Shown: positions 11,137-23,167, counted from the stretch's first letter. The stretch is 64,000 bases of DNA from Haematobia irritans (GCF_050003625.1 NC_134398.1:59357641-59421640); one strand, 5' to 3'. Notes: a model not told the origin generated them from the sequence alone. Translations and numbers: made by a program.

Positions 11137-12060
11137 ATCATATGTTTGTAATTAAAAGCTTGTAAATGTGTGTTCGTATATATGTACATATAAATCAATA
11201 TAAAACTAATTGGTATTTTCCTGGCCTTTGGAATACAGAAATACATCTGCCAAACTTAATGTGAGACAATATACTAATGAAATAAGAAATTCGATAAAGG
11301 AAAACTAAACAAAAAAAATTACAAATCTCATTAAGTCAATAATCTGATATGTATAAACAAATCATATATCAATAATATAGTAGTGTGTAGCAATACTTGT
11401 GTTTTAAAAGTTAACATAAGAATTGAATTTATTTATTTAATAACGAATAATGATAAAAACTACTAGTAAGTTGTTAAATTTTATTAATAGCATAAATTAA
11501 ACCTATCATAAAGAACAAATATTTAAATATATGTTGAGCGAGAGAGGTGCTAATAACTTCACCTTCTTTAAAATTATACTTATAATTGCTTTTGATAGTA
11601 TTTGTCAGTTGGTTCTTGTATTTTGAAAGGTCATCCCCCATCTTTTTTCCTTAAACTGATATGTAACTATTACAATTGATACCTATTTGAAAGAAAATGT
11701 TAACAATACTTTTAGTAATATCTCATAATAAGTGAATAAAAAAACTTGTAAATATTTTAAAGTGCATTTTGGCACATAGATTATTGGCAAAGATTAAATT
11801 TTAAATAAAAAAGTTGTTTCTTGTTTTCAATATTTCAAACCAAATTATATGGCAAGACTACTTAGCTATTGCACACCAATGGAACTAGGAATAAATTTCC
11901 ATTTCGCTCCTCCTCCAAAACTAAGAAAAGTCCAAAGTTTCATTCTTATCGGACCACATCCAATACACTAGGGTCAAGAATATCTGATTAGCTGGAGGGT
12001 GAGAAAAAACAAAAGCAAACCGTCATTTAAATTTTATAGGGTTAGAATCGAAATACTTGC
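11137..12060. other. AT-rich stretch, no recognised feature
   Basis: No gene, repeat or terminal motif could be assigned. The last part may be target DNA flanking the truncated LINE that follows. Confidence 0.4.
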
Positions 12061-12124
12061 CAAGTGATGTGCCCTACTGCCAGGTCTCTTAAATTAGTTA
12101 CCTCGGCCTCGCGAAAATTAATTT

Positions 12125-14375
12125 TTGAAGTATCGATTTGCTCGAAATTGGAATTTTTGCTTAAATTGTTGTTTGATAGACCAGTGTTTATACCCTATAT
12201 CATATATCCCAGGAAGGTGGAGGAAAACAAAAGTCGTTGTCATACCTAAAGCGGGAAAAGCCTCTCACTCGAGGGCGAAGGATTTCCGAACAATTAGCTT
12301 ATCCTCATTCCAACTTAAGACTCTGGAGAGGATGATAGATATTTATTTTAGAACTAGCATCGATTCACGTTTGCTCTCGAAACGACAGCATGCATACTCG
12401 AAGAGCAGGTCTACTGAGACCGCATTACATGAACTAGTCAGCTTTATTGAAAGCTCACTATCTGTCAAAGAATACACCATCGTGGCGTTTCTGGACATCG
12501 AAGGGGCGTTCAATAATGTCCATCCGAGCTCGATATTAAATGGACTGACAACTCTGAATGTTGATCCATGTATACTTAGGCTGTTAGACGAACTTCTAAT
12601 GAAGAGACGTATTTCAGCCACACTAGGACAAGCAAACATACAAGGATATATGAACAGAGGCACTCCCCAAAAAGGAGTTCTATCACCTCTTCTTTGGAAT
12701 GTTGCTATAAATAACCTTCTGGTTACCCTAGAAAAAGAAAGGATAAAAGTGGTGGCATACGCAGATGATGTGGCTCTGGCAGTCAGGGGAAAATTCCCAT
12801 CCACAATCGGAGATATTATTCAGAGGGCCCTCCGGATAACTGAGAAATGGGCGAAAGACAATGGTTTTGGGGTAAATCCTGCAAAGACAGAACTAGTCAT
12901 GAACTGCAAAGATCGCAAAACTCCCACGGTTAGGCCCATTTCCTTAGGGGGTATTGAAATTCCCTTGGTGAGTGTGCAAAATACCTTGGCGTTATTTTGG
13001 ACAGGAAGCTGAATTTTATGCTTAATATTGAAGAAAGGGCGAGAAAGGCAACGGTAGCTTTGTACTCGTGCAAAAAGGCAATAGGAAAAAAGTGGGGACT
13101 AAAACCAAAAATTGTGCATTGGCTATACACGGCAGTGGTTAGACCTATAATGCTATATGGTGTTGTAGTCTGGTGGCCGGCACTTCACCAGCCGACAAGT
13201 TTAGACAAAGTTCAGCGTATGGCGTGCTTGTGTATCTCAGGTGCATTCAGCAAGACATGAACAAACTCCCTTAATGTCATACTGCATCTATTGCCTTTAG
13301 ACATTTTGGCCAAACAGTCAGCTGCAACAACGGCTGTGCGGTTGCGTGAGCTATCGCTGTGGTTGGAAAAAAGTTACGGTCACAGTTCGGTCCTGAAAAT
13401 AATGCCAGATGTGCCTAACGTAGTGGATTACACTTTGGCGAGTCCACTTTTCGACAAAAAGTTTGAGACTCTAATCCCCAACAGTGAGGCGTGGTGCACA
13501 CAGACCCCGGGGAATAAAGAATATATAGATTTCTACACTGATGGCTCCAAATTGGATGGACAATTGGGTTTCGGAGTATATTCTAATGATCTTGAACTTC
13601 GAATAGCGAAAAGATTACCCAATCACTGTAGTGTTTTGCAGGCTGAAATATTAGCAATAAAAGAGGTGGCGAATTGGCTGAGAAGTAATGTTCCAAAAAA
13701 TGTGGGCATTAATATATACTCAGACAGTCAACCTGCAATAAAATCCTTGGACTCTGTGTTCCTTTACTCGAAAACGGCTATCGACTGCCGCAAATCTCTC
13801 AACGGCATGGCTGAGCAGTACAACATTCACCTAATATGGGTGCATGACATTGGAACATACCGGGGAACTGTCAAGCAGATGAGTTAGCAAGGCTAGGAAC
13901 TACCTTACATATTCCAGGGGAACTAGAATCTGTTGGTATGCCCCTGGCTACCTGCAAGCTCATGCTGCGTGAGAAGGCTGTTACGATGGCAAATGTTCGA
14001 TGGGAGAATTGCAAGGGCTGTAACGACACCAAGCAAATATGGCCCCTTTTAAACTTAAACCACACACTAGATATGCTAGTGTTCTCGAGACGTCAGATAT
14101 CACTCCTGATATCTGCTATAACGGGTTGCTGCCTGATAGGCGATTTTGCAAAAACTATAGGCGCGAAGTATAATGACTATTGTATGAGCTGTCATGAAGC
14201 GGAGGAAAAGGAATCAATTAAACACCTCTTGTGTGAGTGTTCTGCATTTTGTGTAATGCGCAAGCAACTTTTAGGAGCATATAGCTTCAGATTACTGGCG
14301 GATCTGGAAAACGTCAACTTAAGCAGTCTGCTAATGTTTTTGGAACAATCTGGTTGGTTCAACAAAGAAAAATAA
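12125..14375 (+). pseudogene. Non-LTR retrotransposon polyprotein: RT, RNase H, zinc knuckle
   Basis: Reverse transcriptase: IPKAGKASHSRAKDFRTISL, palm motif A FLDIEGAF, motif B GTPQKGVLSPLLWN and catalytic YADD lie in 12125-13012. The frame shifts near 13000 and thumb/connection sequence continues in 12997-13260, closed by a stop at 13258-13260. RNase H occupies 13291-13887: FYTDGSK (D), LQAEILAIKE (E), IYSDSQPAI (D). Its last block, WVxGH..GN..AD, is broken by a short deletion near 13840; GNCQADELARLG-like sequence continues in a third frame, leading into 13938-14375 with a C-x2-C..H..C knuckle (CMSCHEAEEKESIKHLLCEC). Three frames and one stop make this a pseudogene. Domain order and RNase H place it in the I superfamily; the exact clade (LOA, I or R1-like) would need a tree. 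Confidence 0.85.
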
Positions 14376-14436
14376 TCAAGAAGGTTCAGCGGTTAAAACT
14401 AGAAGTGCCCATATGTAATAGGTAGTTTTAGTTATT

Positions 14437-14508
14437 GTGGTATCACAATGAATAGTCTAAGTGAGCCTGAATCTTAATCGGTCTGCCAATTTAACCTAAC
14501 CTAACCTA
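14437..14508 (+). promoter_or_regulatory. LINE 3' tail shared with the SINE
   Basis: GTGGTATCACAATG, AATAGTCTAAGTGAGCCTGA, a TAATCGGTCTGCCA segment and CTAACC repeats match the 3' ends of both full SINE copies read on their sense strand. In LINE/SINE pairs such a tail is the template recognised by the LINE reverse transcriptase. Confidence 0.8.
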
Positions 14509-14918
14509 CCCTATACCACATAGTGGCCAAGGTATAACAACTTTGATCTGTCTACCAGAAATATTGATTTTAATCCACATAAATATATACCGATTGACTC
14601 AAAATCATATCCTGAGTCGATATAGCCCTTGGGGTGATCTTATTCCTTCTCTGCGTGGAACTTCGTAAATGCGTCACAAAATTGTGAAGAAACTTTTAAA
14701 ATACCCTTATATAGTAGCCGATCTTATTCAAATTTTGCACAGGGTAATACTTTGCAACGCGTCTTGGATTTGAAAAGTATTAGGCATATCGATTCATAAA
14801 GATTTAGGTTTATCTCCTTAATTAATTTAATAATAGCCACCAAATGAATACGTTTGGTGGATTAATGTGTGATATAGTCGGCAATTCCACACTTTCTACT
14901 TTACTCACTTGTTTTTAT
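14509..14918 (-). repeat. Diverged HINE relic (B-like)
   Basis: It begins with a hairpin-like TACCCTATACCACATAGTGG..GGTATA, has a GAGTCGATATA core remnant, and ends in GATATAGTCGGCAATTCC then CTTTACTCACTTG, the family B left end in reverse. Internal repeats and the GTCY array are gone. Confidence 0.5.
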
Positions 14919-15569
14919 ATTATATCAAATGCAGTGGAAAATTGTAAAAAGATTTCAAAAATGTGGCAAGGGTGCTAAGCTCTCGTTTATGATAACATTT
15001 TGTTTATTTCATCGGATTTGACTCATTAACATGTAGTACTTCAACATTATAAAATAAAATCTATTATAGTATAATAAATTGTATTATTATTTAACAGTTG
15101 CAAACCAACGGAATGGGAGATAATTGCCAAGTCTCGAAAGTACACCATATATATTTATTTTTATTTTTTATTAAAAATGCGTTAATATTAATCACACAGT
15201 AATTAACTTAAGTAATCTTTAAATAATCGTATATTGCCGTATGCAAAGAATTTTTCTTCAACTTGAATTCTTGGAAAATTATGTAGTATATACACTAAGC
15301 CTTAAAGGGCCAATGCTCAACCTTTTGAACATTAATCAAGGACACATGTTCAAATGATATTTATTGCTTTGATAGCAATACGAAATACACCTACGGATTT
15401 TTGTGACTAAATGAATATGGGTATGTCTCTCTTATTTATAAATCGTCTACACTGAACAGATGTGTGCATTAAATTCACATTTTCATATCTTATCTTACAG
15501 AAATTGTTGCGAAAAAATTCAGCTAAAATATTATATAAATAGATTCATAGCTATTATGATTTGTTCTAA
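14919..15569. other. AT-rich stretch, no recognised feature
   Basis: No element end or coding motif is recognised. Confidence 0.4.
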
Positions 15570-15621
15570 GATGCTTATCACACCATTCTCAGAGAGATGC
15601 TTATCACACCATTCTCAGAGA
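15569..15621. repeat. 26-bp perfect tandem duplication
   Basis: The unit ATGCTTATCACACCATTCTC plus AGAGAG occurs twice head to tail with no mismatch, suggesting a recent slippage or repair event. Confidence 0.85.
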
Positions 15622-15954
15622 GTATAATCAAAACGACGGAAAGCGCAATTCCTGGAAGTTGTTCTGCCGACAGGTAGATGGCATTATCGAGAAGTTATTT
15701 CTCTGACCTAGAATATAGTTGGCGATATTGGGGAATATAATCAAATCGAATGTTATAATAAGACTCTAGTTGGATAATACTTTTCTAATAAACTTGTCAG
15801 CCCACGAGGAGATACTGTTACAAACGGTAAGGTGAAGGCAGTCAGAATATTATCATAACTATCATAAGGGTCAAAGTGGCTATCAAAAATCTTCTTACCA
15901 TTTATATTACTTACAATGAAACAATGTAAAGATGATACCCATAGCAATGGGGAT

Positions 15955-16052
15955 ATACTTATTTGTCATTCCGTTTATAAGACTTCGAAATATTTTTATT
16001 TCGAAGTAAATATCCTGGGTGGTTGTGTTGTTTTGAGTCGATCTAGAAATGA
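15955..16052 (-). repeat. HINE-A right-end relic
   Basis: TTTGTCATTCCGTTTATAAG, then CTTCGAAATATT, then CCTGGGTGGTTGTG and TTTGAGTCGATCTAGA match the right-hand core of family A in reverse orientation. The hairpin and tandem units are missing. Confidence 0.6.
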
Positions 16053-16640
16053 AGCGAGGAACCTCTTTTTTAAACCATTCTTGATTGGCTCGTGCTGAGT
16101 GCGATAGCCCCCTTGAATCCTACTGGAATGTCCATAGTCCTATAGCAAAGCGGGAAGCGACCATCGACCGTTACGGCGGCCACATCATTACTATCGGCGG
16201 GGCTTGAGTTCGAAATTTGTAATAGATGGGGTAAATTATCTGATGACCTCTTTGGCAAATAAAACCTTTCATTTTTACTACGTTTTGACATTTTTTTTGC
16301 TGGGAATCATAGACATCGTATAGCACTATTTTTATGGCAGGTATTAAAACATAATATAACGTCGAATGAAGAACGAGGAGCTCAAACGGATGATGTACTA
16401 TAGCCAACAATGTCGATAACACCTAACTCCGATGGATATCTATGGTGGGAAAGTACAACATATTTTTCTTGCAAAGGGTCCCACGAACACGATGCTTTGG
16501 CATAACCGTGATAATGAAGATCTCGTCAACCAGAGCTTTGGAAATTATATCGGACTTACTGGTCATATAGAGATGTTGGACGAAGGACGAACCATCAAAG
16601 GATTATAGGAGATACTCTGCGAGTAACTGGGGAATGAAAC
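16053..16640. other. Degenerate stretch, origin not resolved
   Basis: GC content is higher than in the flanks and several frames are locally open, but no domain was recognised. Position directly upstream of an RNase H relic suggests degraded LINE sequence; that is inference. Confidence 0.3.
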
Positions 16641-16878
16641 GGACGCCGCAATAGGTACTGAGAAGGAAATAAGTGGTACACCGATGAATCAAAGACGGAC
16701 GAGAGGACTGGATTGGGTGCAAACGTCGTCGATTCATAAATACTGATGGCATTCCGATTGCCGAATCGCAGCACACTTTTGCAAGCAGAAGTTCGAACAA
16801 TAAAAACTTGTGAAAAATGGCTCGGAAGTAACTCGAGGCCTGAGTATCTGAACATATTCACAATAGCAGAAGAGCAAT
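16640..16878 (+). pseudogene. Decayed LINE RNase H relic
   Basis: One plus-strand frame reads KWYTDESKTDERTGLGANVV, then a stop, then STLLQAEVRTIKTCEKWLGS and LNIFTIAEEQ. These correspond to the first three RNase H blocks of non-LTR elements (YTDGSK, QAE, IxSDS). The third aspartate block is decayed (FTIAEEQ). It is a different and older family than the LINE at 12.1-14.5 kb. No reverse transcriptase remains recognisable next to it. Confidence 0.6.
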
Positions 16879-17353
16879 AAAAGTTAGGGTATGCTCAAGA
16901 ACCGTAATATAATGCAAAGAGATAATTAACTCGATTATTCGGAATTTGGCAGGAGCTGCATTATATTGTTCCCGGAACATTCTTAAATAAGAGAAAATAT
17001 GAAGACCAATGAACTTGTTCTAAACGATAAATCACAAAGAGAAGTGAACTGAAGGAACCCAAAGCCTACAGAAGATAAGCATCCGAATTGGAACAATGGG
17101 GACAGTGAGGAGGCTATTGGGACCAAATGTCATGACCAAAAGTCTAAGGTCAGTTTGGGCTGATCACTAAAATTTTTTCATAGGTGGTTATTTTTCTATA
17201 AGTCACCAGCATTGAATTAAGTATTTCAAAGCTATTCTAACTGGTTCCACACCCAGCTATAAAAGGGGGCTACTTTTATTTTAGTATAGAATTGGGCAGA
17301 ACTCACAGATAACATAGAACAACGTTCACTATCTGTCTACGGTTCTCTGTAAC
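16879..17353. other. No recognised feature
   Basis: Possibly continues the decayed LINE, but no motif (zinc knuckle or tail repeat) could be seen. Confidence 0.3.
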
Positions 17354-17547
17354 AACAGATAGTCCATCCACATAAACTATGATGCACTTGAGCTAGGTAC
17401 AATTGGCTTGGGAATTTTTCCAAGAAACGTTCATTCTGGAATTATGTAAAAACAGATAGTCCATCCACATAAACTATGATGCACTTGAGCTAGGTACAAT
17501 TGGATTGGGAATTTTTCCAAGAAACGTTCATTCTGGAATTATGAAAA
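17354..17547. repeat. 97-bp tandem duplication
   Basis: AACAGATAGTCCATCCACAT recurs at 17354 and 17451; the two 97-bp copies differ at very few positions (GGCTTGGG versus GGATTGGG). It is a recent local duplication of unrecognised sequence. Confidence 0.85.
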
Positions 17548-17985
17548 CGAATAATTTTTTTCTATGTGTGTGACCATATATATGCTGACACTAGTGCATA
17601 CGATATTCATAGTTCTGTAAATGTATGACGGTAAGGACGTAAATAGATTTGTCATAATTTACGTTCCATTAAATATTTATATGAAAACCAACTCATAATG
17701 TCAATTGCCATAAATCAAAGTAAATTGAATCTATGGTATTTATAAGAAGGAACACATGAACAGCTACATATATTTACAAACACAAAGAAAAACTCGAATA
17801 TTACAAGTGTAAAGCATAATATCCATATTATGGAATATACACCAACATCAGTTCACAGTAGGGTTCCAAGATATTATGGTGTACACTAATAAATAATGCT
17901 GTACGAGTATGTAATATGAGGGGTTGTTTGTCAACCTTAAGAGTGAAAAAATAGATAATAAAAGAAAGCTATCACTTACGGCCAT
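17548..17985. other. AT-rich stretch, no recognised feature
   Basis: No assignable motif. Confidence 0.4.
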
Positions 17986-18203
17986 TTTCATGTAGCTCCG
18001 TTAGGCTTTAACTGCCAATTAACAGAAAGTAAATTGCAAATATCTTCTCTCCAGCTAACTTTAAGTGAAAAATTTTCGTCAGTTGTGTTCCTAACTGGCT
18101 ATAGAATATATATGCAAGATGACAATTTCGTCCATAATACGGTTCAAAAGTTGGTTAGTTAACGGAACACTAACGGAGCTTTATGAAAATGGGGGTTAAT
18201 AGG
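17986..18203. mobile_element. TIR MITE (CCATTTTCATRWAGCTCCGTTAG ends)
   Basis: CCATTTTCATGTAGCTCCGT at 17990 is inverted as ACGGAGCTTTATGAAAATGG near 18173-18192, with a further weakly paired GTTAACTAACC segment inside. The interior is about 150 bp and noncoding. Confidence 0.65.
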
Positions 18204-18528
18204 GCATTTTAACAGGTTTCATTTAAATCACAAACAAAATCAATATTCACTTCTTAATCAACAGAACCATAAAAAACTAACTTTAACAAACACACATTAG
18301 AAAATGTTTTTTTTTTTTTTTTTTTTGTATGGAAATCGCGATTTATATTTGCGTGTGCCCAGGTGTAGATTCGAAAACAAAAAATCAAAGCAACGGATTG
18401 ATTATATAGGTGACATAACTTACAATGATATTCCACTTGAATTGAAATCTATACAACGTATATCGAGATTATAGAAAATGACCAATAGCTTTGAATGCCT
18501 TCTGCTATAATTTTAATATTTATACCCT
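18204..18528. other. AT-rich stretch with a poly-T run
   Basis: A 20-T run lies at 18307-18326. No other feature is recognised. Confidence 0.4.
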
Positions 18529-19030
18529 TCACCACTACTGTGGTACAGGGCAGGGCTGTGGAGTCGAGTCAATTTTTCTCGTCTCCGGCTCCGACTCCGA
18601 CTCCAGCATTTCTTATTAGCTTCGACTCCGACTCCGGAGTCCACTCCAGGTGGTGTACCTAAATCTAATTTTAACATTATTCCAATTGTAATTTTAAGGT
18701 GTAATGTTCCAAAAATAGACCGATATAAGTATTTTATTTTGCCATGTGTGTTTATATGTCCAAAAGAACTCTAATTGTAATTGTTGATACGTCTCGACGA
18801 CAAATCTCAGCATTTTAGGAATGTAAAGAACTCTACATTTTAATTTCACGCCAATAAATTAAAATACGACACAAGACTATATAACAGGTTGGCTGATAAG
18901 TCCCCGGTCTGACATATAGATGGCGTCGCTAGTATTAAATGCATATTATTTTTATATAGTACCAACCTTCAAATGATTCGTGTCAAAATTTGTGAGATAG
19001 AGCGTCTTTTGTGAAACAACTTTTGTTATT

Positions 19031-19606
19031 GTGAAAAAAATTAAAAAAAAGGAATTTCGTGTTTTGATAAAATACTGTTTTCTGAAGGGAAAAAATACGG
19101 TGGAACCAAAAACTTGGCTTGATAATGAGTTTCCGGACTCTGCCCCACGGAAATCAACAATAATTGATTGGTATGCAAAATTCAAGCTTGGTGAAATGAG
19201 CACGGAGGACGGTGGACGCCCGAAAGAGGTGGTTACCGACGAAAACATCAAAAAAATCCACAAAATGATTTTGAATAACCGTAAAATGAAGTTGATCGAG
19301 ATAGCAGAGGCCTTAAAGATATCAAAAGAACGTGGTAGTTATATCATTCATCAATATTTGGATATGCGGAAGCTCTGTGCAAAATGGGTGCCGCGCGAGC
19401 TCACTTTCGACCAAAAACAACAACGTGTTGATGATTCTAAGCGGTGTTTGCAGCTGTTAACTCGTAATATACCCCAGTTTTACCGTCGATATGTGACAAT
19501 GGATAAAACATGGCTCCATCACTACACCAATTCCAATCGACAGTCGGCTGAGTGGACAGCGACCGGTGAACCGTCTACGAAGCGTGGAAAGACTCAAAAG
19601 TCCGCT
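19031..19606 (+). pseudogene. Himar1-like transposase, N-terminal part
   Basis: This encodes the helix-turn-helix N-terminal domain (EFRVLIKYCFLKGKNTVEPK; TIIDWYAKFKLGEMSTEDGG) and the start of the DD34D catalytic domain (VTMDKTWLHHYTNSN, first aspartate present). The initiation codon seen in the second copy is ATT here (about 19039), so only GTG is available in frame. The stretch between EDG and GRPKEV is three residues shorter than in the second copy. Translation runs into HINE sequence after GKTQKSAG. It resembles Himar1 of Haematobia irritans closely as far as I recall, with several missense changes. Non-functional. Confidence 0.85.
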
Positions 19607-21140
19607 GGGATGCCTGGGATGAAACACAATGTTAGTAAAAAAATATGGGAAATATGAAGCGAGAGAAATTTTAATGCAATTGTACAAAAGAGATTTATGA
19701 TTTTTCAGGCGATACATATGTATTCGAGATATAGGTATAGATAGGACAATTAGAGTAATATTTACAATTTTTGCTACTCAGCAGTGGCGATTTTACAAGG
19801 ATATTGGTTAGATCTCGCCAAGATATGTGGTCAAGTGTGGGTTGTGATATATTATTTGGTCTAGTCGGGCGACTTGGAGCCTTTTTTAAAACTCATCCGT
19901 TCTGTGGAAATTTTGGCATTGCTGTTTGTAGGATATGGCTAAGATATGGGGAAATAATCACAGAATTTTGTGTAAATTGTGAGAATTTTGGCCATATCCA
20001 GTCAATTGGAGAAAAATCCCATTGCAAATGGGTCTAAAATATGAAACAGTCTACCATATTTCCCCAACTCTGGTGTACATATATATGGGAGCTATATACA
20101 ATCTGAACCAATTTTGACTAAATTTGACATGCATAGTTAGAATAATAATTCTGCTATCTATGCGAAATTCACGTAAATGGGAGTATAACTTTGGCCCCCT
20201 TGGTCATATGAGTGCAAATCGGACGGGAGATTTATATGGGAGCCATATCTAAATCTGAACCGATTTCAACCAAATTTGCCACAATTACCTACACTACTAA
20301 ACGTACTCCTTTTGCGAAATTTGAACCAAATCACGGCAAAACCCGGGATTTTGAGGCCATATAAGTTCAAATCGAACGAAATATATATATGGGAGCTATA
20401 TCTAAATCTGAATCGATTTTGACCATATTTGGCACATACAATAGTACCGTTAAAAGTACCGCTTGTGCAAAATTTGAAGTAAGTCAGGGCAAAACTCTGG
20501 CTTTTGAGACCATATAAGTCCAAATCGGGCGAAAGATATATATGTGAGCTACATCTAAATCGGAACCGATTTTAACAAAATTTGACACACTTAACGATAC
20601 TATTAAACGTACCCCTTGTGCAAAATTTGAAGCAAATCACGCCAAAACTCTGGCTTTTGTGGCCATATAAGTTCAAAGCGGACGAAAGATATATATGGGA
20701 GCTATATCTAAATTTGAACCGATTTCAATCAAATTTACCAAGCATTGGTAGAATGTCAATACTACCCTCTGTGCAAAATTTCACGAAGATCGGTAGTAAA
20801 CTTTGGCCTCTGTGGTCATATGAGTCTAAATCGGACGAAACATATATATGGGAGCTATATCTTAATCTGAACCGATTTTGCTGATATTTTGCAAGTTTTT
20901 CGAGACTCACAAAATATTCGGATATACTGAATTTGAAGAACATCGGTTGATAAACACGCTAACTATGACCACATCGGGGATAAATATATATGGCAGCTAT
21001 ATCTAAATCTGAACCGATTTTTTCCAAAACCAATAGCGATTGTCTCTGTCCCAAGAAACGGCTCTTTGCCAAATTTGAGGACGATCGGACTTAAATTGCG
21101 AGCTGTACTTTGTGCACAAAATTACATATACAGACAGACG

Positions 21141-21172
<32 letters not shown>

Positions 21173-21315
21173 GACATCGCTAAATCGACTCAGAATTTAA
21201 TTCTTAGCCGATCGCTATACTAAAAGATGGGTCTATGACAATTATTTCTTGGCGTTACATACAAATGCACAAACTTATTATACCCTGTCCCACAGTAGTG
21301 GTGAAGGGTATAAAA
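19607..21315 (+). mobile_element. HINE family B inside the mariner (5'-truncated)
   Basis: It starts internally (TGCCTGGGATGAAACACAAT) and lacks the CAAGTAAGGAAAGTC left end. Five 153-bp units follow: CTGAACCGATTT-like motifs at 20255, 20408, 20561, 20714 and 20867. A GACA array lies at 21130-21176, and the hairpin TATACCCTGTCCCACAGTAG..GGGTATA ends at about 21313. Joining to the mariner is not a clean insertion because host sequence is missing. Confidence 0.8.
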
Positions 21316-21611
21316 AGTGCTGTTCCACCAAGACTACGCACCGTGCCACAAGTCATTGAGAACGATGGGAAAAATTCATGAATTGGGCTTTGAATTGCTG
21401 CCCCACTCACCGTATTCTCCAGATCTGGCCCCAGCGACTTTTTATTGTTCTCAGACCTCAAAAGGATGCTCGCAGGGAAAAAATTTGGCTGCAATGAAGA
21501 GGTGATCACCGAAACTGAGGCCTATTTTGAGGCAAAACCGAAGGAGTACTACCAAAATGGTATCAAAAAATTGGAAGGTCGTTATAATCGTTGTATCTAT
21601 GTTGAAAAATA
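21316..21611 (+). pseudogene. Himar1-like transposase, C-terminal part
   Basis: It resumes at VLFHQDYAPCHKS (second catalytic aspartate) and reaches PPYSPDLAP-like sequence. A one-base deletion just before the third aspartate turns the DFFLF block into ATFYC and shifts the frame; a stop follows at 21503. The reading frame to the end (YNRCIYVEK) is recovered only in another frame. Non-functional. Confidence 0.8.
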
Positions 21612-22023
21612 AAAACTACAAATAAATGTGTTTTTCTTTGTTAGACCGGGGACTTATCAGCCAACCACATAAAAATATGGGTAGATAACAACAATCTCTA
21701 GAATATGAATGTATAAAAACACAAAATTTCAAAAAATAATTAGGGTTCCAGAAGGGTTCCAAACATAAACTTATGGACGGGCGGACATTTATATAACCAC
21801 TACCATACAACAGATGACAGGAATAGCTGGATAGTTATGAATATTGTTTCTATAGAAGTAAAATGGTGAAACATCGATTTATAAATGGTCTATCCGTTAT
21901 GGACATTACATTGATGAAACAAACTTTCTCCCAAAAGACCGCCTCAAATGGTACGTTGGCAGAGATTTACAGCCTATTTCTGATATCCGAACGAAAGCAA
22001 TTGCGAACGAACGGCAGTCACTT

Positions 22024-22370
22024 AGGTTAGGTTAGGTTAGGTGGCAGCCCGATGTATCAGGCGCACTTAGACTATTCAGTCCATTGTGATACCACATTGG
22101 TGAACTTCTCTCTTATCACTGAGTGCTGCCCGATTCCATGTTAAGCTCAATGACAAGGGACCTCCTTTTTATAGCCGAGTCCGAACGGCGTTCCACATTG
22201 CAGTGAAACCACTTAGAGAAGTTTTGAAACCCTCAGAAATGTCACCAGCATTACTGAGGTGGGATAATCCACCGCTGAAAAACTTTTTGGTGTTCGGTCG
22301 AAGCAGGAATCGAACCCACGACCTTGTGTGTGCAAGGCGGGCATGCTAACCATTGCACCACGGTGGCTCC
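22024..22370 (-). mobile_element. tRNA-derived SINE, full length (copy 2)
   Basis: On the minus strand: A box TGGTGCAATGG (22350-22360), B box GGTTCGATTCC (22306-22316), a body of about 250 bp, and a CTAACCTAACCTAA tail at 22024-22040. Both pol III boxes match consensus perfectly, better than in copy 1. It sits inside the 18551-23892 hAT. Flanks CACTTA / TTACTTAC suggest a short duplication. Confidence 0.9.
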
Positions 22371-22394
22371 TTACTTACTTTCGTCTAGAGTTGG

Positions 22395-22890
22395 GTTTCT
22401 CTAACTTCCTTTCGTTCGTTCGCATGGCTTACGTTACTATCAAATGCTAATATTACCAGATCTCAATTACTTCAATTACTTCAAAAAGGCCCATACGTTT
22501 TAAAAATTATTTTCCGTAAAATTCAATCTGGCATCGCCGTTTATTTTGCAAATTTTTCTTATTGTTGATATTTGGTTTAGCTCAATATATTTTTTAAGAA
22601 AATAGCGCTCGGTGTTTCTTTTAATGAGTGTTTCATTCCACATGTATGCGTTTGTTCGTTTTAGAATTTCCCTTAAACGGTCTATATGGCGGATATAAAG
22701 AGAAATAAATCGATACCACGTTTATCATATATTTGCACCACAAAGCGTTAATCAATTTATCAATTATAAAGTTTTTCTCTATTTATGAATGCCCTTTTCC
22801 ACAAAACGAAAGGTTTGTACAAAGTGAGTGGATTTGACATTTCTGTTCGACAAAATGCGAACGAATGGAGTTAGAGAACCCCAATTTTAG
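22395..22890. repeat. Long inverted repeat inside the hAT
   Basis: GTTTCTCTAACTTCCTTTCG..TTCGCAT near 22402-22426 pairs with ATGCGAACGAATGGAGTTAG..GAACC near 22855-22880. GAACGAA motifs also occur outside both arms (21990-22015; 22985-23000). It could be the remnant of another TIR element split by the SINE. Confidence 0.45.
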
Positions 22891-23167
22891 TGGTAACGTT
22901 ACGTTTTCGTTCGCATTGATTTTCGTCTCACTTGTCGTTTAGGTAGAGCTTAGAGAAACCGAAATCAGCTGATTTTCGTTTTGTATGCGAACGAACAGCA
23001 GAAATCGAACAGCTTCCAAAGACATCGGGTGTATATGGAGATTTCTCAAGTAATTATCTCCATATACAAAATCTGGCCGACTGGAAATTTCCGCATTTAT
23101 TTATGGATCTCAAATAACTCAAAATTTCTGACAAATCTTATGAAAATTTTAGACTGGGACAAATTTC

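Larger units (their letters stand above)
12100..14510 (+). mobile_element. 5'-truncated RNase H-bearing LINE (I/LOA group)
   Basis: The element starts abruptly near the N-terminal edge of reverse transcriptase; no ORF1 or endonuclease is present. It continues through RT, RNase H and a C-terminal CCHC region to a 3' UTR ending in repeated CTAACCTAAC at 14493-14508. The 3' UTR (14437-14505) is closely similar to the tail of the SINE copies at 8.6 and 22.0 kb. 5' truncation is typical of target-primed reverse transcription. No clear target duplication could be defined. Confidence 0.85.
18884..21668 (+). mobile_element. Himar1-like mariner (irritans type), split by a HINE-B
   Basis: The left terminal repeat ACAGGTTGGCTGATAAGTCC begins at 18884 after TA; the right one, ending GGGGACTTATCAGCCAACC, is at 21649-21667. 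The transposon is split between about 19606 and 21315 by family B HINE sequence, and compared with the second copy roughly 160 bp of transposase are lost at the junction. Confidence 0.85.

Noticed and set aside
12343..12804. 153-codon frame on the minus strand
   Set aside because: It is the antisense of the reverse transcriptase region and has no domain.
14490..14510. Telomere-like TTAGG/CCTAA array
   Set aside because: The CTAACC repeats are the 3' tail of a LINE and SINE family and occur only at their ends.
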